Shown: piece by piece, positions 1 through 7,300 of the stretch
Position numbering within the stretch: the stretch's first letter is position 1
How the letters are laid out: the number at the start of each line of letters is the position of its first letter
NCBI GenBank assembly: GCA_037131655.1
Contig: JBAXQP010000064.1
Span: 1-11,119, forward strand
Length of the DNA stretch: 11,119 bases
Origin: a bacterium
GTDB lineage: Bacteria > Armatimonadota > Fimbriimonadia > Fimbriimonadales > JBAXQP01
Direction of reading: 5' to 3'
Made by a program: the position numbers and the translations under genes
Notes under the pieces: model-generated
What the model was told of the DNA's origin: nothing
Databases searched by the model: none
What the model saw: only the letters and a program-made list of their open reading frames with translations

Positions 1-521
1 CGATCAAGTTCCAATTGAAAGATCTTTTCCGCATAAAGCTCGGCAATTTCTCTGGCTTGAACGCTTATCGCTATCTTTTGCTGGGCACGGAGTGTTACTA
101 ATTCCTTTTCATAAATCGCATAGATGGCGTGCTTGTTCACGCTAACATGCTCTTCCGCAATAGTCAATAATTCAGCCTCAACAGCGCTTAGTTGGCGAGC
201 GATAGATTCGTTTGCTTCCATACGGCGTTTTTGAATTTCAAGTGTATTATCACCTCGCAAGACAAGGGTGCCCAGTTCACCATGCGCTCTATCGAAAGCC
301 TTGGGTGCAACAGACGTGACTTCAACTTGTTCAATTTGACGTTCAAGCAAAGGTAAGGCCCGCCAAGAATGGCGAGCCTTTGATGCTTTATTAATATCAA
401 TCCAAACAAGTCGCGGAGTAGAACTGACTGGCCCTAAATGACAGCCCGATAACAGCATCGTAGTGATGCCTAATATTCCAACTGCTGACCACAAACTCCG
501 CCTACAAGGCGCTTTTATCAT
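1..521 (-). CDS. Coiled-coil lipoprotein, possibly Skp/OmpH-related (partial, 3' end missing)
   Basis: This gene reads leftward from an ATG at 521-519 and is still open at the window edge, so 173 codons are visible. The N-terminus is a lipoprotein signal: basic residues (K3, R7, R8), a hydrophobic stretch, then a lipobox LSGC at 24-27, so Cys27 would be lipidated. After the lipobox comes LVWIDINKASKAR (about 38-50), which resembles the first beta-strand region of OmpH/Skp proteins (VDxxKA). The rest is rich in Glu, Lys, Arg, Gln and Leu with heptad-like spacing (about 95-173), suggesting a long coiled coil. The start overlaps the upstream gene's stop as ATGA (521-518), which points to translational coupling; no strong ribosome binding site is visible. 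Lipoprotein status is well supported. Membership in the Skp family is inferred from position and the short N-terminal similarity, and an unrelated coiled-coil lipoprotein is possible. Confidence 0.8.
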   Translation of the reverse strand, partial: MIKAPCRRSLWSAVGILGITTMLLSGCHLGPVSSTPRLVWIDINKASKARHSWRALPLLERQIEQVEVTSVAPKAFDRAHGELGTLVLRGDNTLEIQKRRMEANESIARQLSAVEAELLTIAEEHVSVNKHAIYAIYEKELVTLRAQQKIAISVQAREIAELYAEKIFQLELD

Positions 522-1156
522 GTCTTTTTATTCATCTCTAGAATTACGTCTTCTGTTAAATCATTCTTAGCATAAACCGCAATAGTAGATAAAAAGATAA
601 CGGAACAGCTCTTCTTTTTGGCAACCTGAGCAACCGTCACTTTGCATGAAGCAATCAAATCATCACGTCGCTTCGCACTCCAGTTATCGAGTTCAACTTT
701 TAAGGCTCCACTCTCGTTCTTGATAAGAGTTTCGGCATTTCTAGCCCGTGTAGTCAACTCTAGGAGGCGTTTTTTCTCATATTCACTTGGCTTCGGCTTG
801 TTTTGCAAGTCGGCAAGCTCTTGATCGATTACAGCGCTCTGGTCGATCAACTTCTGTATTAAGACCTTTTGCTCTGGTGTCGCTTTCGGATCGGTCTTGA
901 TTTTGAGGATGGTTTGAAATTCCTCTTCTTTTAAAAAGCGGTTATTGTTCCATGTATTCAAGGCTTCACTGTATATCTGCAACTTAGCTTGATACTCATC
1001 AATGGCCGCTTTACCTTGCTTACATTCAGTTGCTGCTTTTATTAAGTCAACAGAGCCCCACTCCATACTAGTGTTAGTTTGCTCAACAGCGCCAACGATC
1101 ATCAGCGCGCCGATCGCAAGAGCAGGAATCCAAAGCCATCTTACTAAGCTTTTCAT
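518..1156 (-). CDS. Skp/OmpH-like periplasmic chaperone, copy 2
   Basis: The predicted protein has 212 residues. It begins with a hydrophobic export segment (about 5-23), has a charged, largely helical middle (about 50-170), and ends with the OmpH-type motif VYAKNDLTEDVILEMNKK, close to the family pattern D-L-T-x-x-V-(3)-hN. Skp/OmpH proteins are periplasmic holdases that bind unfolded outer-membrane proteins on the way to BamA. It aligns without gaps to the upstream paralogue over residues 1-86 (shared MKSL, VD, CK-GKAA, FL-EF), and Cys45 and the CS pair at 184-185 are conserved between the two. I chose ATG 1156 because it matches the paralogue's MKSL start and has an AGGGGA element upstream, although the 9-nt spacing is long. 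A TTG nine codons earlier has no ribosome binding site. The gap to the upstream gene is 35 bp, and the stop overlaps the lipoprotein start. The export segment lacks a clear AxA cleavage site, so it may stay as a membrane anchor. Confidence 0.85.
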   Translation of the reverse strand: MKSLVRWLWIPALAIGALMIVGAVEQTNTSMEWGSVDLIKAATECKQGKAAIDEYQAKLQIYSEALNTWNNNRFLKEEEFQTILKIKTDPKATPEQKVLIQKLIDQSAVIDQELADLQNKPKPSEYEKKRLLELTTRARNAETLIKNESGALKVELDNWSAKRRDDLIASCKVTVAQVAKKKSCSVIFLSTIAVYAKNDLTEDVILEMNKKT

Positions 1157-1191
1157 TAGTAACCGTCCCCTTTTTTCACACAAATGCGTAT

Positions 1192-1878
1192 CTACTTGTG
1201 CGTCTCGTCGTATTTCTTGTTCATCTCGGTCAAAACTGCTTGTGTGTAGTCGTTAGAGGAGTAAGGAGCGACTTCCGCTACAAAGACCATCGAACAATTG
1301 CCCGTTTTAGCCATCTGGCTTACAATCACTTTTATCTGATCGACGATCTCTTTGGTAGACTTTGCTTGCTTGTCCTGCAAAATAGAACGAAGGTCAGGAC
1401 CAAGCTGCTGAAGGTTATCACGAGTAGTGCCCATCATTTTGTTCAGGTCTCGTTGTTCAGCCTTCTCGACATCAGTCGCATCAGCCTTCTGATAAAGTTC
1501 TGTGAACCGCTTTTGGCGCTCAACAGCCTTATCAAGTAAAGCTTTTATCGTTGCTTTTCCCTCAGGAGTAGGGTTCTTAACTGTTGGAAGTTTTCCATCA
1601 GCAGTTGATGAAGGGATGAGTACCTTACGGATATTACTAAACTCATCTGAATTCAGAAAAGGATTGCCGTTGATTGTATCTACGGTTTCGGCGTAGTACT
1701 TGCTCATGGTGTCCATTTCCTCAACAGCAGCTTTTCCAGCCTTACAGTCATTCAGGGCTTTTGAAAAATCCACCGTACCGAACAGAGGCGTATTGGCATT
1801 CTCCACCACTGCTCCAATTAACGTTGCCATTCCAAGAATCAAACCAATTACAACTAAAGGATGCTTTAATGATTTCAT
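1192..1878 (-). CDS. Skp/OmpH-like periplasmic chaperone, copy 1
   Basis: The predicted protein has 228 residues. An N-terminal hydrophobic segment (about 8-24) directs export. Residues 33-54 (FGTVDFSKA, then CKAGKAAVEE) match the first strand and helix start of the OmpH family. A long charged region likely forms the helical arms, and the end (VFVAEVAPYSSNDYTQAVL) matches the family's closing strand and helix. The likely role is holding unfolded outer-membrane proteins in the periplasm, beside the BamA gene just upstream. It differs from the downstream paralogue mainly by about 11 extra residues near 87-102 and a 5-residue longer tail. Its only cysteines are Cys45 and Cys195, both present in the paralogue. 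ATG 1878 is chosen because a perfect AGGAGG (1884-1889) sits 5 nt upstream. The reading frame stays open back to 2037, but that would overlap bamA by about 145 bp and lose the signal sequence. The gap to bamA is 13 bp. Confidence 0.88.
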   Translation of the reverse strand: MKSLKHPLVVIGLILGMATLIGAVVENANTPLFGTVDFSKALNDCKAGKAAVEEMDTMSKYYAETVDTINGNPFLNSDEFSNIRKVLIPSSTADGKLPTVKNPTPEGKATIKALLDKAVERQKRFTELYQKADATDVEKAEQRDLNKMMGTTRDNLQQLGPDLRSILQDKQAKSTKEIVDQIKVIVSQMAKTGNCSMVFVAEVAPYSSNDYTQAVLTEMNKKYDETHK

Positions 1879-1883
1879 ATTTT

Positions 1884-1889
1884 CCTCCT
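1884..1889 (-). promoter_or_regulatory. Ribosome binding site deciding the start of Skp-like copy 1
   Basis: A perfect AGGAGG lies 5 nt before the ATG at 1878, inside the 13-bp gap after bamA. It decides against the longer open frame that reaches back into bamA. Confidence 0.85.
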
Positions 1890-1891
1890 GC

Positions 1892-3679
1892 TTAAAATGT
1901 ATGCCCAACCCTAAAGTGAGTTTTAACGTTTCCTTCTTCGTTAATTCCAAAATCAAGTCGTAACGGACCAAGCGGTGTTTGGAAGTGGACGCCCGCTCCA
2001 TATCCCAAACTCGGTGCAAAAGCGCTATGCTGAGCAAAACCGTTAATGACTACATTACCATAACGACCGCCCCAAGCATCACCATAATCCGCAAACAACA
2101 ACACAGCTAAAGTTTTTTGGATTGGGATGCGATATTCAAGGCTGCCGATGAATGCGTTCTGACCCCAGAAACGATCTTCCTCATAACCACGCAAACTTTC
2201 AGCGCCACCTACAAAGAATTGCTCCCAGAATGGAAGGATTCCATCTGCGCGAGCGTAATAAAGTCTCAAAGCAAGTACCTGCTTTAGCTGGTTAGGTGTT
2301 TTTCTAGCCCCCTGCAAGCTGTAGTAATAGCGCATATCAATGGAACTTTTCGTGAAATCATGCGTCCCAAGAAGGTCCGGCATGTTAACTGCTCCACCAA
2401 TCTTGGTGATATCGTCCTTACCAAACTCAAAAGCAACACGGATATAGTATCCCCTTGACGGGTCGAAATCGACATCACGCCTGTTCTGTATTAAGCCTAA
2501 CGATACAGATGAAATCGAACCATCCTGCTGGATAAAATCCTCACTCATAATGCCATCGACATTTTTTGTAGCGATTGATTCGGTGCGAAGTGTAAGGAAT
2601 GCGTTATTAACCTTTGCGAACGGCCGATTGAGAGTTAATTCCCCGCCTCTACGCCTCTCTTCATATTGGCTTGATGCGTCAGTTGAAATTCCGCTTAAGC
2701 CTGAGCCGGCAAAACGATAATAAACTTTATCGTAAGCTCTCAAAGAGATGCCAGTGTGATAACGATCAATAACGGGATCGGCAAAGTTGGCTTCGATGCT
2801 GTTTTTGGCTGTACCAGTTCGCTGATAACTCACACCAACCGTTTCACCACGTCCAAGGAAGTTCGGGTCTTGAATTTCGAACAGCCCAAAGATACCTTCC
2901 CTTTGATCATAACCAACGCCCACATTAAGTTGACCGGTACGACGCTCCTTAACAATAACATCGAGTTCAAGAAGGTTCGGATTACTTTCAAGCGGACGCG
3001 GGCCGCCCGTTGTTACATCTTCGAAATATCCTCGGTTGTAAATCCGATAGATATCGCCTTCCCACTCCTTTATGCTGAATACCTGTCCAACTCGCGTGCG
3101 CATTTCTTCTTTGATAACATAGGTCTTAGTGCGCTTGTTACCGATGATATTAATCTTTCCAATCCTAGATTCATCGATTTTTATATTGAGGGTGCTCGTA
3201 TTTTTTGGATCCGGTTCAAACTGCGAAAAGCCAATAAAGATATAACCCTTATCGCGAAATAGTTTGCGGATCGCTTGGATATCAGAACGAATGGTAAGGT
3301 GGTTAAGAACCTGCCCTGTCTTGGTCTTCATAACCTTCAAAATATCCACAGTCGGTAAAACCGTATTACCCGTTATGTTAAGGTTAGTAATGATCGGGTT
3401 TTCGACCACATCATAAACGACAATAACACCATTTGGCTGCTGTTCGGCATGGGGCAAAACCGATTCAAAAAGACCAAGAGTGTAGATTGCATCTGAGTCT
3501 TGTCGGGCCTTTTCTTCAGTATATTCCGTTCCAGGTTCGAGCTTAGTCGCAGCAAGAATGGCTTCTTTTGAGACTTGTTTATTCCCTCTTACCTGCTGTT
3601 CAAGTACCGTTTGGTTCTGTGCCCAAGCGACCGCTATTAGGGTAAACAGCGATGCGATTAATATCCGACGAATGATCAC
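1892..3679 (-). CDS. bamA: BamA/Omp85 outer-membrane protein insertase with three POTRA domains
   Basis: The 595-residue protein is an Omp85-family outer-membrane assembly factor. Residues 1-20 are a Sec signal peptide ending AWA before QN. Three POTRA domains follow at about 24-94, 95-170 and 172-246; each has the h-x-(h)-x-G-N motif (VRGNKQV, ITGNTVL, IIGNKRT) and the second and third show a helix-loop ending in (K/R)GY. The beta-barrel spans about 247-595. It carries the family's L6 motif as LRGY (496-499), a DPSRGYY motif (406-412), FQTPLGPLRLDFG (566-578) and a C-terminal aromatic beta-signal ending HTF. E. coli BamA has five POTRAs and about 810 residues, so this is a short form. The start is GTG with AGGAGG 5 nt upstream. 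It lies 13 bp after the ECF sigma gene and 13 bp before the Skp-like pair, which supports a role in the outer-membrane assembly pathway. A TamA-like role cannot be excluded, but this is the only Omp85 in view. Confidence 0.93.
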   Translation of the reverse strand: MIIRRILIASLFTLIAVAWAQNQTVLEQQVRGNKQVSKEAILAATKLEPGTEYTEEKARQDSDAIYTLGLFESVLPHAEQQPNGVIVVYDVVENPIITNLNITGNTVLPTVDILKVMKTKTGQVLNHLTIRSDIQAIRKLFRDKGYIFIGFSQFEPDPKNTSTLNIKIDESRIGKINIIGNKRTKTYVIKEEMRTRVGQVFSIKEWEGDIYRIYNRGYFEDVTTGGPRPLESNPNLLELDVIVKERRTGQLNVGVGYDQREGIFGLFEIQDPNFLGRGETVGVSYQRTGTAKNSIEANFADPVIDRYHTGISLRAYDKVYYRFAGSGLSGISTDASSQYEERRRGGELTLNRPFAKVNNAFLTLRTESIATKNVDGIMSEDFIQQDGSISSVSLGLIQNRRDVDFDPSRGYYIRVAFEFGKDDITKIGGAVNMPDLLGTHDFTKSSIDMRYYYSLQGARKTPNQLKQVLALRLYYARADGILPFWEQFFVGGAESLRGYEEDRFWGQNAFIGSLEYRIPIQKTLAVLLFADYGDAWGGRYGNVVINGFAQHSAFAPSLGYGAGVHFQTPLGPLRLDFGINEEGNVKTHFRVGHTF

Positions 3680-3684
3680 ATTAT

Positions 3685-3690
3685 CCTCCT
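3685..3690 (-). promoter_or_regulatory. Ribosome binding site deciding the GTG start of bamA
   Basis: A perfect AGGAGG sits 5 nt before GTG 3679. An ATG (3681-3679) overlaps this GTG in another frame but is followed at once by TGA and is only 3 nt from the site, so GTG is the functional start. Confidence 0.8.
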
Positions 3691-3692
3691 GA

Positions 3693-4235
3693 TTATGCGC
3701 GTAAATACGGTTCTAAGCGCTGGCGCATCCATGCACGTGCTCGTGCAACACGACTTCGAACTGCCTCCACCGTTATCTCAAGAGTCTGAGCGATTTGCTC
3801 ATAACTCATCCCTTCCATCTCGCGTAACAAGATGCAGTCCTTATAAAGGGGCGGGAGCGCGTTGATTGCATTTTCAATCTGAGTGCGTAACTCCTGCTGC
3901 TGTATCAATTTATCTGGAGCATTACGCTCATCCGCGACTTCCATCGGACTAGTTCCGCCACCTGGAACATTAACATCCAACGGCGTCTCAATCGCGCGCT
4001 GCTTTTTGCGTCTTGCCAGATGGTCAAGACAAAGGTTCATAGCAATACGATAAAGCCAAGTATAGGTCTGGGATTCTCCCCGAAAACTATCATATGAGCG
4101 ATAGGCTCGAATAAAAGTCTCTTGGACTAAATCAGCCGCCGCTTCATAATCGTTAACAACTCGATACACCACATTATAGATACGTCGCTCATGTTCGGCA
4201 ACGACCGCCTCGAACTCGTCCGACTGAGAGCTCAT
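3693..4235 (-). CDS. ECF-type RNA polymerase sigma factor (RpoE/SigW-like)
   Basis: The 180-residue protein is a two-domain extracytoplasmic-function sigma factor. Region 2 (about 8-78) includes the core-binding and -10-recognition signature DLVQETFIRAY (35-45), then FRGESQTYTWLYRIAMN (51-67). Region 4 (about 122-175) holds LPPLYKDCILLREMEGMSYEQI and a helix-turn-helix, with VRSRVARAR (159-167) as the -35 recognition helix. The linker (80-118) contains a Gly/Pro-rich stretch (PGGGTSP). ECF factors usually redirect RNA polymerase to stress or envelope genes under control of an anti-sigma factor. Here no anti-sigma gene is adjacent: bamA begins 13 bp downstream and tamB ends 119 bp upstream. 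The start ATG has GGAG 5 nt before it. The family call is firm. A role in controlling its own outer-membrane cluster is inferred from position only. Confidence 0.95.
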   Translation of the reverse strand: MSSQSDEFEAVVAEHERRIYNVVYRVVNDYEAAADLVQETFIRAYRSYDSFRGESQTYTWLYRIAMNLCLDHLARRKKQRAIETPLDVNVPGGGTSPMEVADERNAPDKLIQQQELRTQIENAINALPPLYKDCILLREMEGMSYEQIAQTLEITVEAVRSRVARARAWMRQRLEPYLRA

Positions 4236-4252
4236 CGTCTCTCCGTTCGTAA

Positions 4253-4282
4253 AATCTAGTAAACAAAATGTTACTCAGCCAA
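4253..4282 (-). promoter_or_regulatory. Weak candidate promoter upstream of the ECF sigma gene
   Basis: In the 119-bp gap between tamB and the sigma gene, TTGGCT (4277-4282) and TAGATT (4253-4258) are 18 bp apart. Each matches its sigma-70 consensus at 4 of 6 positions. The implied leader is only about 10 nt before the ATG, which is short. This is suggestive only; read-through from tamB is an alternative. Confidence 0.2.
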
Positions 4283-4302
4283 TTAGACGATAGAATTACC
4301 AT

Positions 4303-4329
4303 CTTGTGTCGGAATATCACGCCGACAAG
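4303..4329. repeat. Short inverted repeat in the tamB-sigma intergenic gap
   Basis: TGTCGG (4307-4312) and CCGACA (4322-4327) form a perfect 6-bp inverted repeat with a 9-nt loop. It can be extended by imperfect pairing of flanking CTT and AAG through a bulge. No T-run follows on the minus strand, so it is not a convincing intrinsic terminator. It could be an operator or an mRNA structure between the tamB and sigma-factor parts of the cluster. Confidence 0.45.
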
Positions 4330-4354
4330 CCAATAATAGTTCTAAAGTCCTATT

Positions 4355-7300
4355 TTAAAAGCGAATGCCCGTTTCCAAGGTAAAGCGATTGATCTGCAGA
4401 TAATCAATCGACCATCCAAGTTGCAAACGGCTCCAGAGACCTTTTTGAAACGGCAAACGATAGAACAATCTGAATTGCCACGTCTCATCAGTCGCGCTGA
4501 TCGAGCGATTATAATTGGCATAAACCCCGCCAAACAACTGCTTTGTCACCGCTATTGATAATGAATCAAGCCTATTCGGAGTGATATAAAACTCTTCGAG
4601 ACCGAATAAAAATGCAATCTTATCCTGAATAGGTTTGAAAATTAGTCGCCCACCCCTACCCGCAGCAACATCCATAAACAGATCTCTAAAGCCAGCCCCT
4701 GAATCCGAACTACTCGACACTAAGCTCGAAATCGCTTGCTCTCCTATGAGAAGTGATCTGACCTGCTCAATAGATACCCCTGCGGGATCAGACGATACCT
4801 GCATATTCGACCAGCCCTCATTTTTCAAAGGGCCATTTATACTTAAATCGATTTTGTAATATTTATAGGTTCCATCTGAGGAACGAATGGCTGCGCTGGT
4901 AGATGCTTGAACATCCAAATCAATTCGGGTTTGTGGTTCAGCTCCTACCCCTGCTGCATTATATGATGCGCTTACACGGCTATCTTGCTTCAGCTTTAAC
5001 TCAGCAAGTGGAAGCGTAACATCACCACTCTGAATCACTAAATTTGAAGAAACCTTAGGCAATAAAGCACTGCCTCCAAGCGTTGCATCACCAATGATTT
5101 TAGCTTGAAGAACCGAGTTTTTAAGTTCAACACCTTTGCCGATTTCAATGTTCACATCAAATCGCGGGTTAATTGGCAAAGCTAAGCCAGCCGAAGAAGG
5201 CTGGAACTCACTTGGTAACCTAATACTCGCATTTGTCACCAAGAGTGTACCCTGAACTAGGGGGTTATTAAGAGGTCCAACTACCTGAAGCCCACCATTT
5301 AACTTCGCTCTTATTGGTTCTTGATACTGTTCGACTAACTTACGTTCATCAAAGGATAAGCCATTCAACTGTATTCCCAGGTTTATATTGCCGTTTGGAT
5401 AATCGACCAAACTTATGTTACCGGAACCTAGGATTGAACCACCTTTCGATGAATCAAGCCGAAGCGTCTCAAGCCGAACCTCATTATGATTAAAGGCAAT
5501 CCGAGCTAAGATATTATTGAAAGTTCCATTTAAATTGGTTAAAGCCAACGAAGAACCTGATGCCGTGAAAGCCCCTTCCGCTCTGGGTTCATCCAGCGTC
5601 CCTGAGATGTCAACATTCGCATTAATTAGGCCCTCCGTTCGCTTCGTATCGACTCGGTTTGATAAAAGTTCCAAAGCGGTCAAAGGCTGATCTTTAATCG
5701 CCAACTTTACCGATAAGGGTTCGCTAACTGGAATTTCAAGCGAGTCCCAGTGAAATGGTAACTCACCCGATATACGCGCCACATACCCTTTTCGTTTCAA
5801 TGTAGCGTCTTCAGTCGCAATCTTCCCCTCACTAACCGTTATCAAACTGAAGTTAGCCGCATCTATTTGGTAATGAGTGTAAGAAATATCGTTTGCGTTA
5901 ACCGTGAGGCGCAAATCAGGCGTACTAGAGAAGCCACTGAGATCAGCCGTTACATCGACTATCCCTTTCATATCCGACCACTTCCTATCCCATAACTTCA
6001 ACCATTCCAAGTTAAAAGCATGGATATCGATACCGGCTGTAATCTCACCATTAGGATTGATGACGCCCGAACCCGACACGGCACCTTGCCCATATGTCCA
6101 ATTAATCGCTTTAATGTTATACAACTCAGATTGACGCTCAACGTCAAAAGTTATCTGTCCAATCGTTTGCCCCCTCAAACTAAGGTCATCTGTATGGACT
6201 TTCACGACCATGGCTGGCGCACTCATTGGCCCATTTACACTAATATTCGCGCTCACAACTCCACCAATTGCATTAAAACGATTCCAGGCTGACGGTGATA
6301 GGTTAAGATCAAAAGTAAGAGCAAGAGAGCGAAGTGTGTCGAAGGCCACATTATCAATAATTGCTGATGTGGTTAAGTTTTTGCTGTCATAATTATACGA
6401 AAGATCGTCTAACCTGAAAAGTGTCTTGTCGGAAGTGATGAACCAATTACTCGCCTTAATTGTATGATCAGCATAAACTAGCTGCCCCTCACCAGTTCCA
6501 ATCGGCAAGTCATTCAGCGCTATATTTGTTAGGCCGATCTTCTCCGCAAAAAACTTTGGGTTCACCATTGTGCCGGATATCGTACCTGATACATCTGCGT
6601 AACCGGTGAGGCGGATACCATTTTTCGTACTCGGAATACCACTTGACGGCAGGTTCAAATAGGCATCAAATCGCGAAAGCGGCACGTTTTTAGCCAAGAA
6701 TTCAAAGCTCATATTCTTATCTGAAGTGATTAAACCATTAGCCCGCACTTCGCTGGAATTGAATTTAGCAAAAAGCTCAGGTACATTCAAAAGGCCGTTT
6801 CTATAATCAAAGGTTGCTTGAGCAGAATCGATTTTAATCAGGTCTATCTGAGCGCCACGCCCCCAGGTTATCATTCCAGTAACTCGCGGATTTCTAACGG
6901 TTCCTGCGACGGTCAAGTTCGGCACCGTAAGAGCACCGCCCAATCCTATCTTCAATTTGAGCAGTCGGCTCACCTCAGGCGCTGGAATATCAGTGGCAGA
7001 CAGTATTAAATTCAATAATGGCGATGTTCTTCCGCCGTATATAACCGTTCCCTTAGCTGAAACAAGTGCGGCGCCGCGCCGTATTTCCGCTTTTTCTAAC
7101 CTCACTCTGTCGACATCTGCGCTGAAATCGGCGTCGAGGGCATTCGCATTCATTTCACCCAACCGACCATCATAAACTTGAATATTGCCCTTTACACGTG
7201 GCTTGGTAAAGGAGCCTTTAAGGTCTCCGCGAAAATAGGCAATTCCTTGAACCTTGTTATTGCTGACGAAGCTGCCAACTGGTAGATTTCCAAGTTTTAC

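Noticed and set aside
1879..2037. N-terminal extension of Skp-like copy 1 reaching into bamA
   Set aside because: It would overlap bamA by about 145 bp and bury the signal sequence, while a perfect AGGAGG marks the internal ATG at 1878.
2756..3262. A 168-codon open frame on the plus strand, antisense to bamA
   Set aside because: It lies wholly within the well-supported bamA gene, has no ribosome binding site and no recognisable domain, so it is a shadow frame.
4307..4327. Inverted repeat after tamB read as a terminator
   Set aside because: The stem is only 6 bp and no T-run follows.
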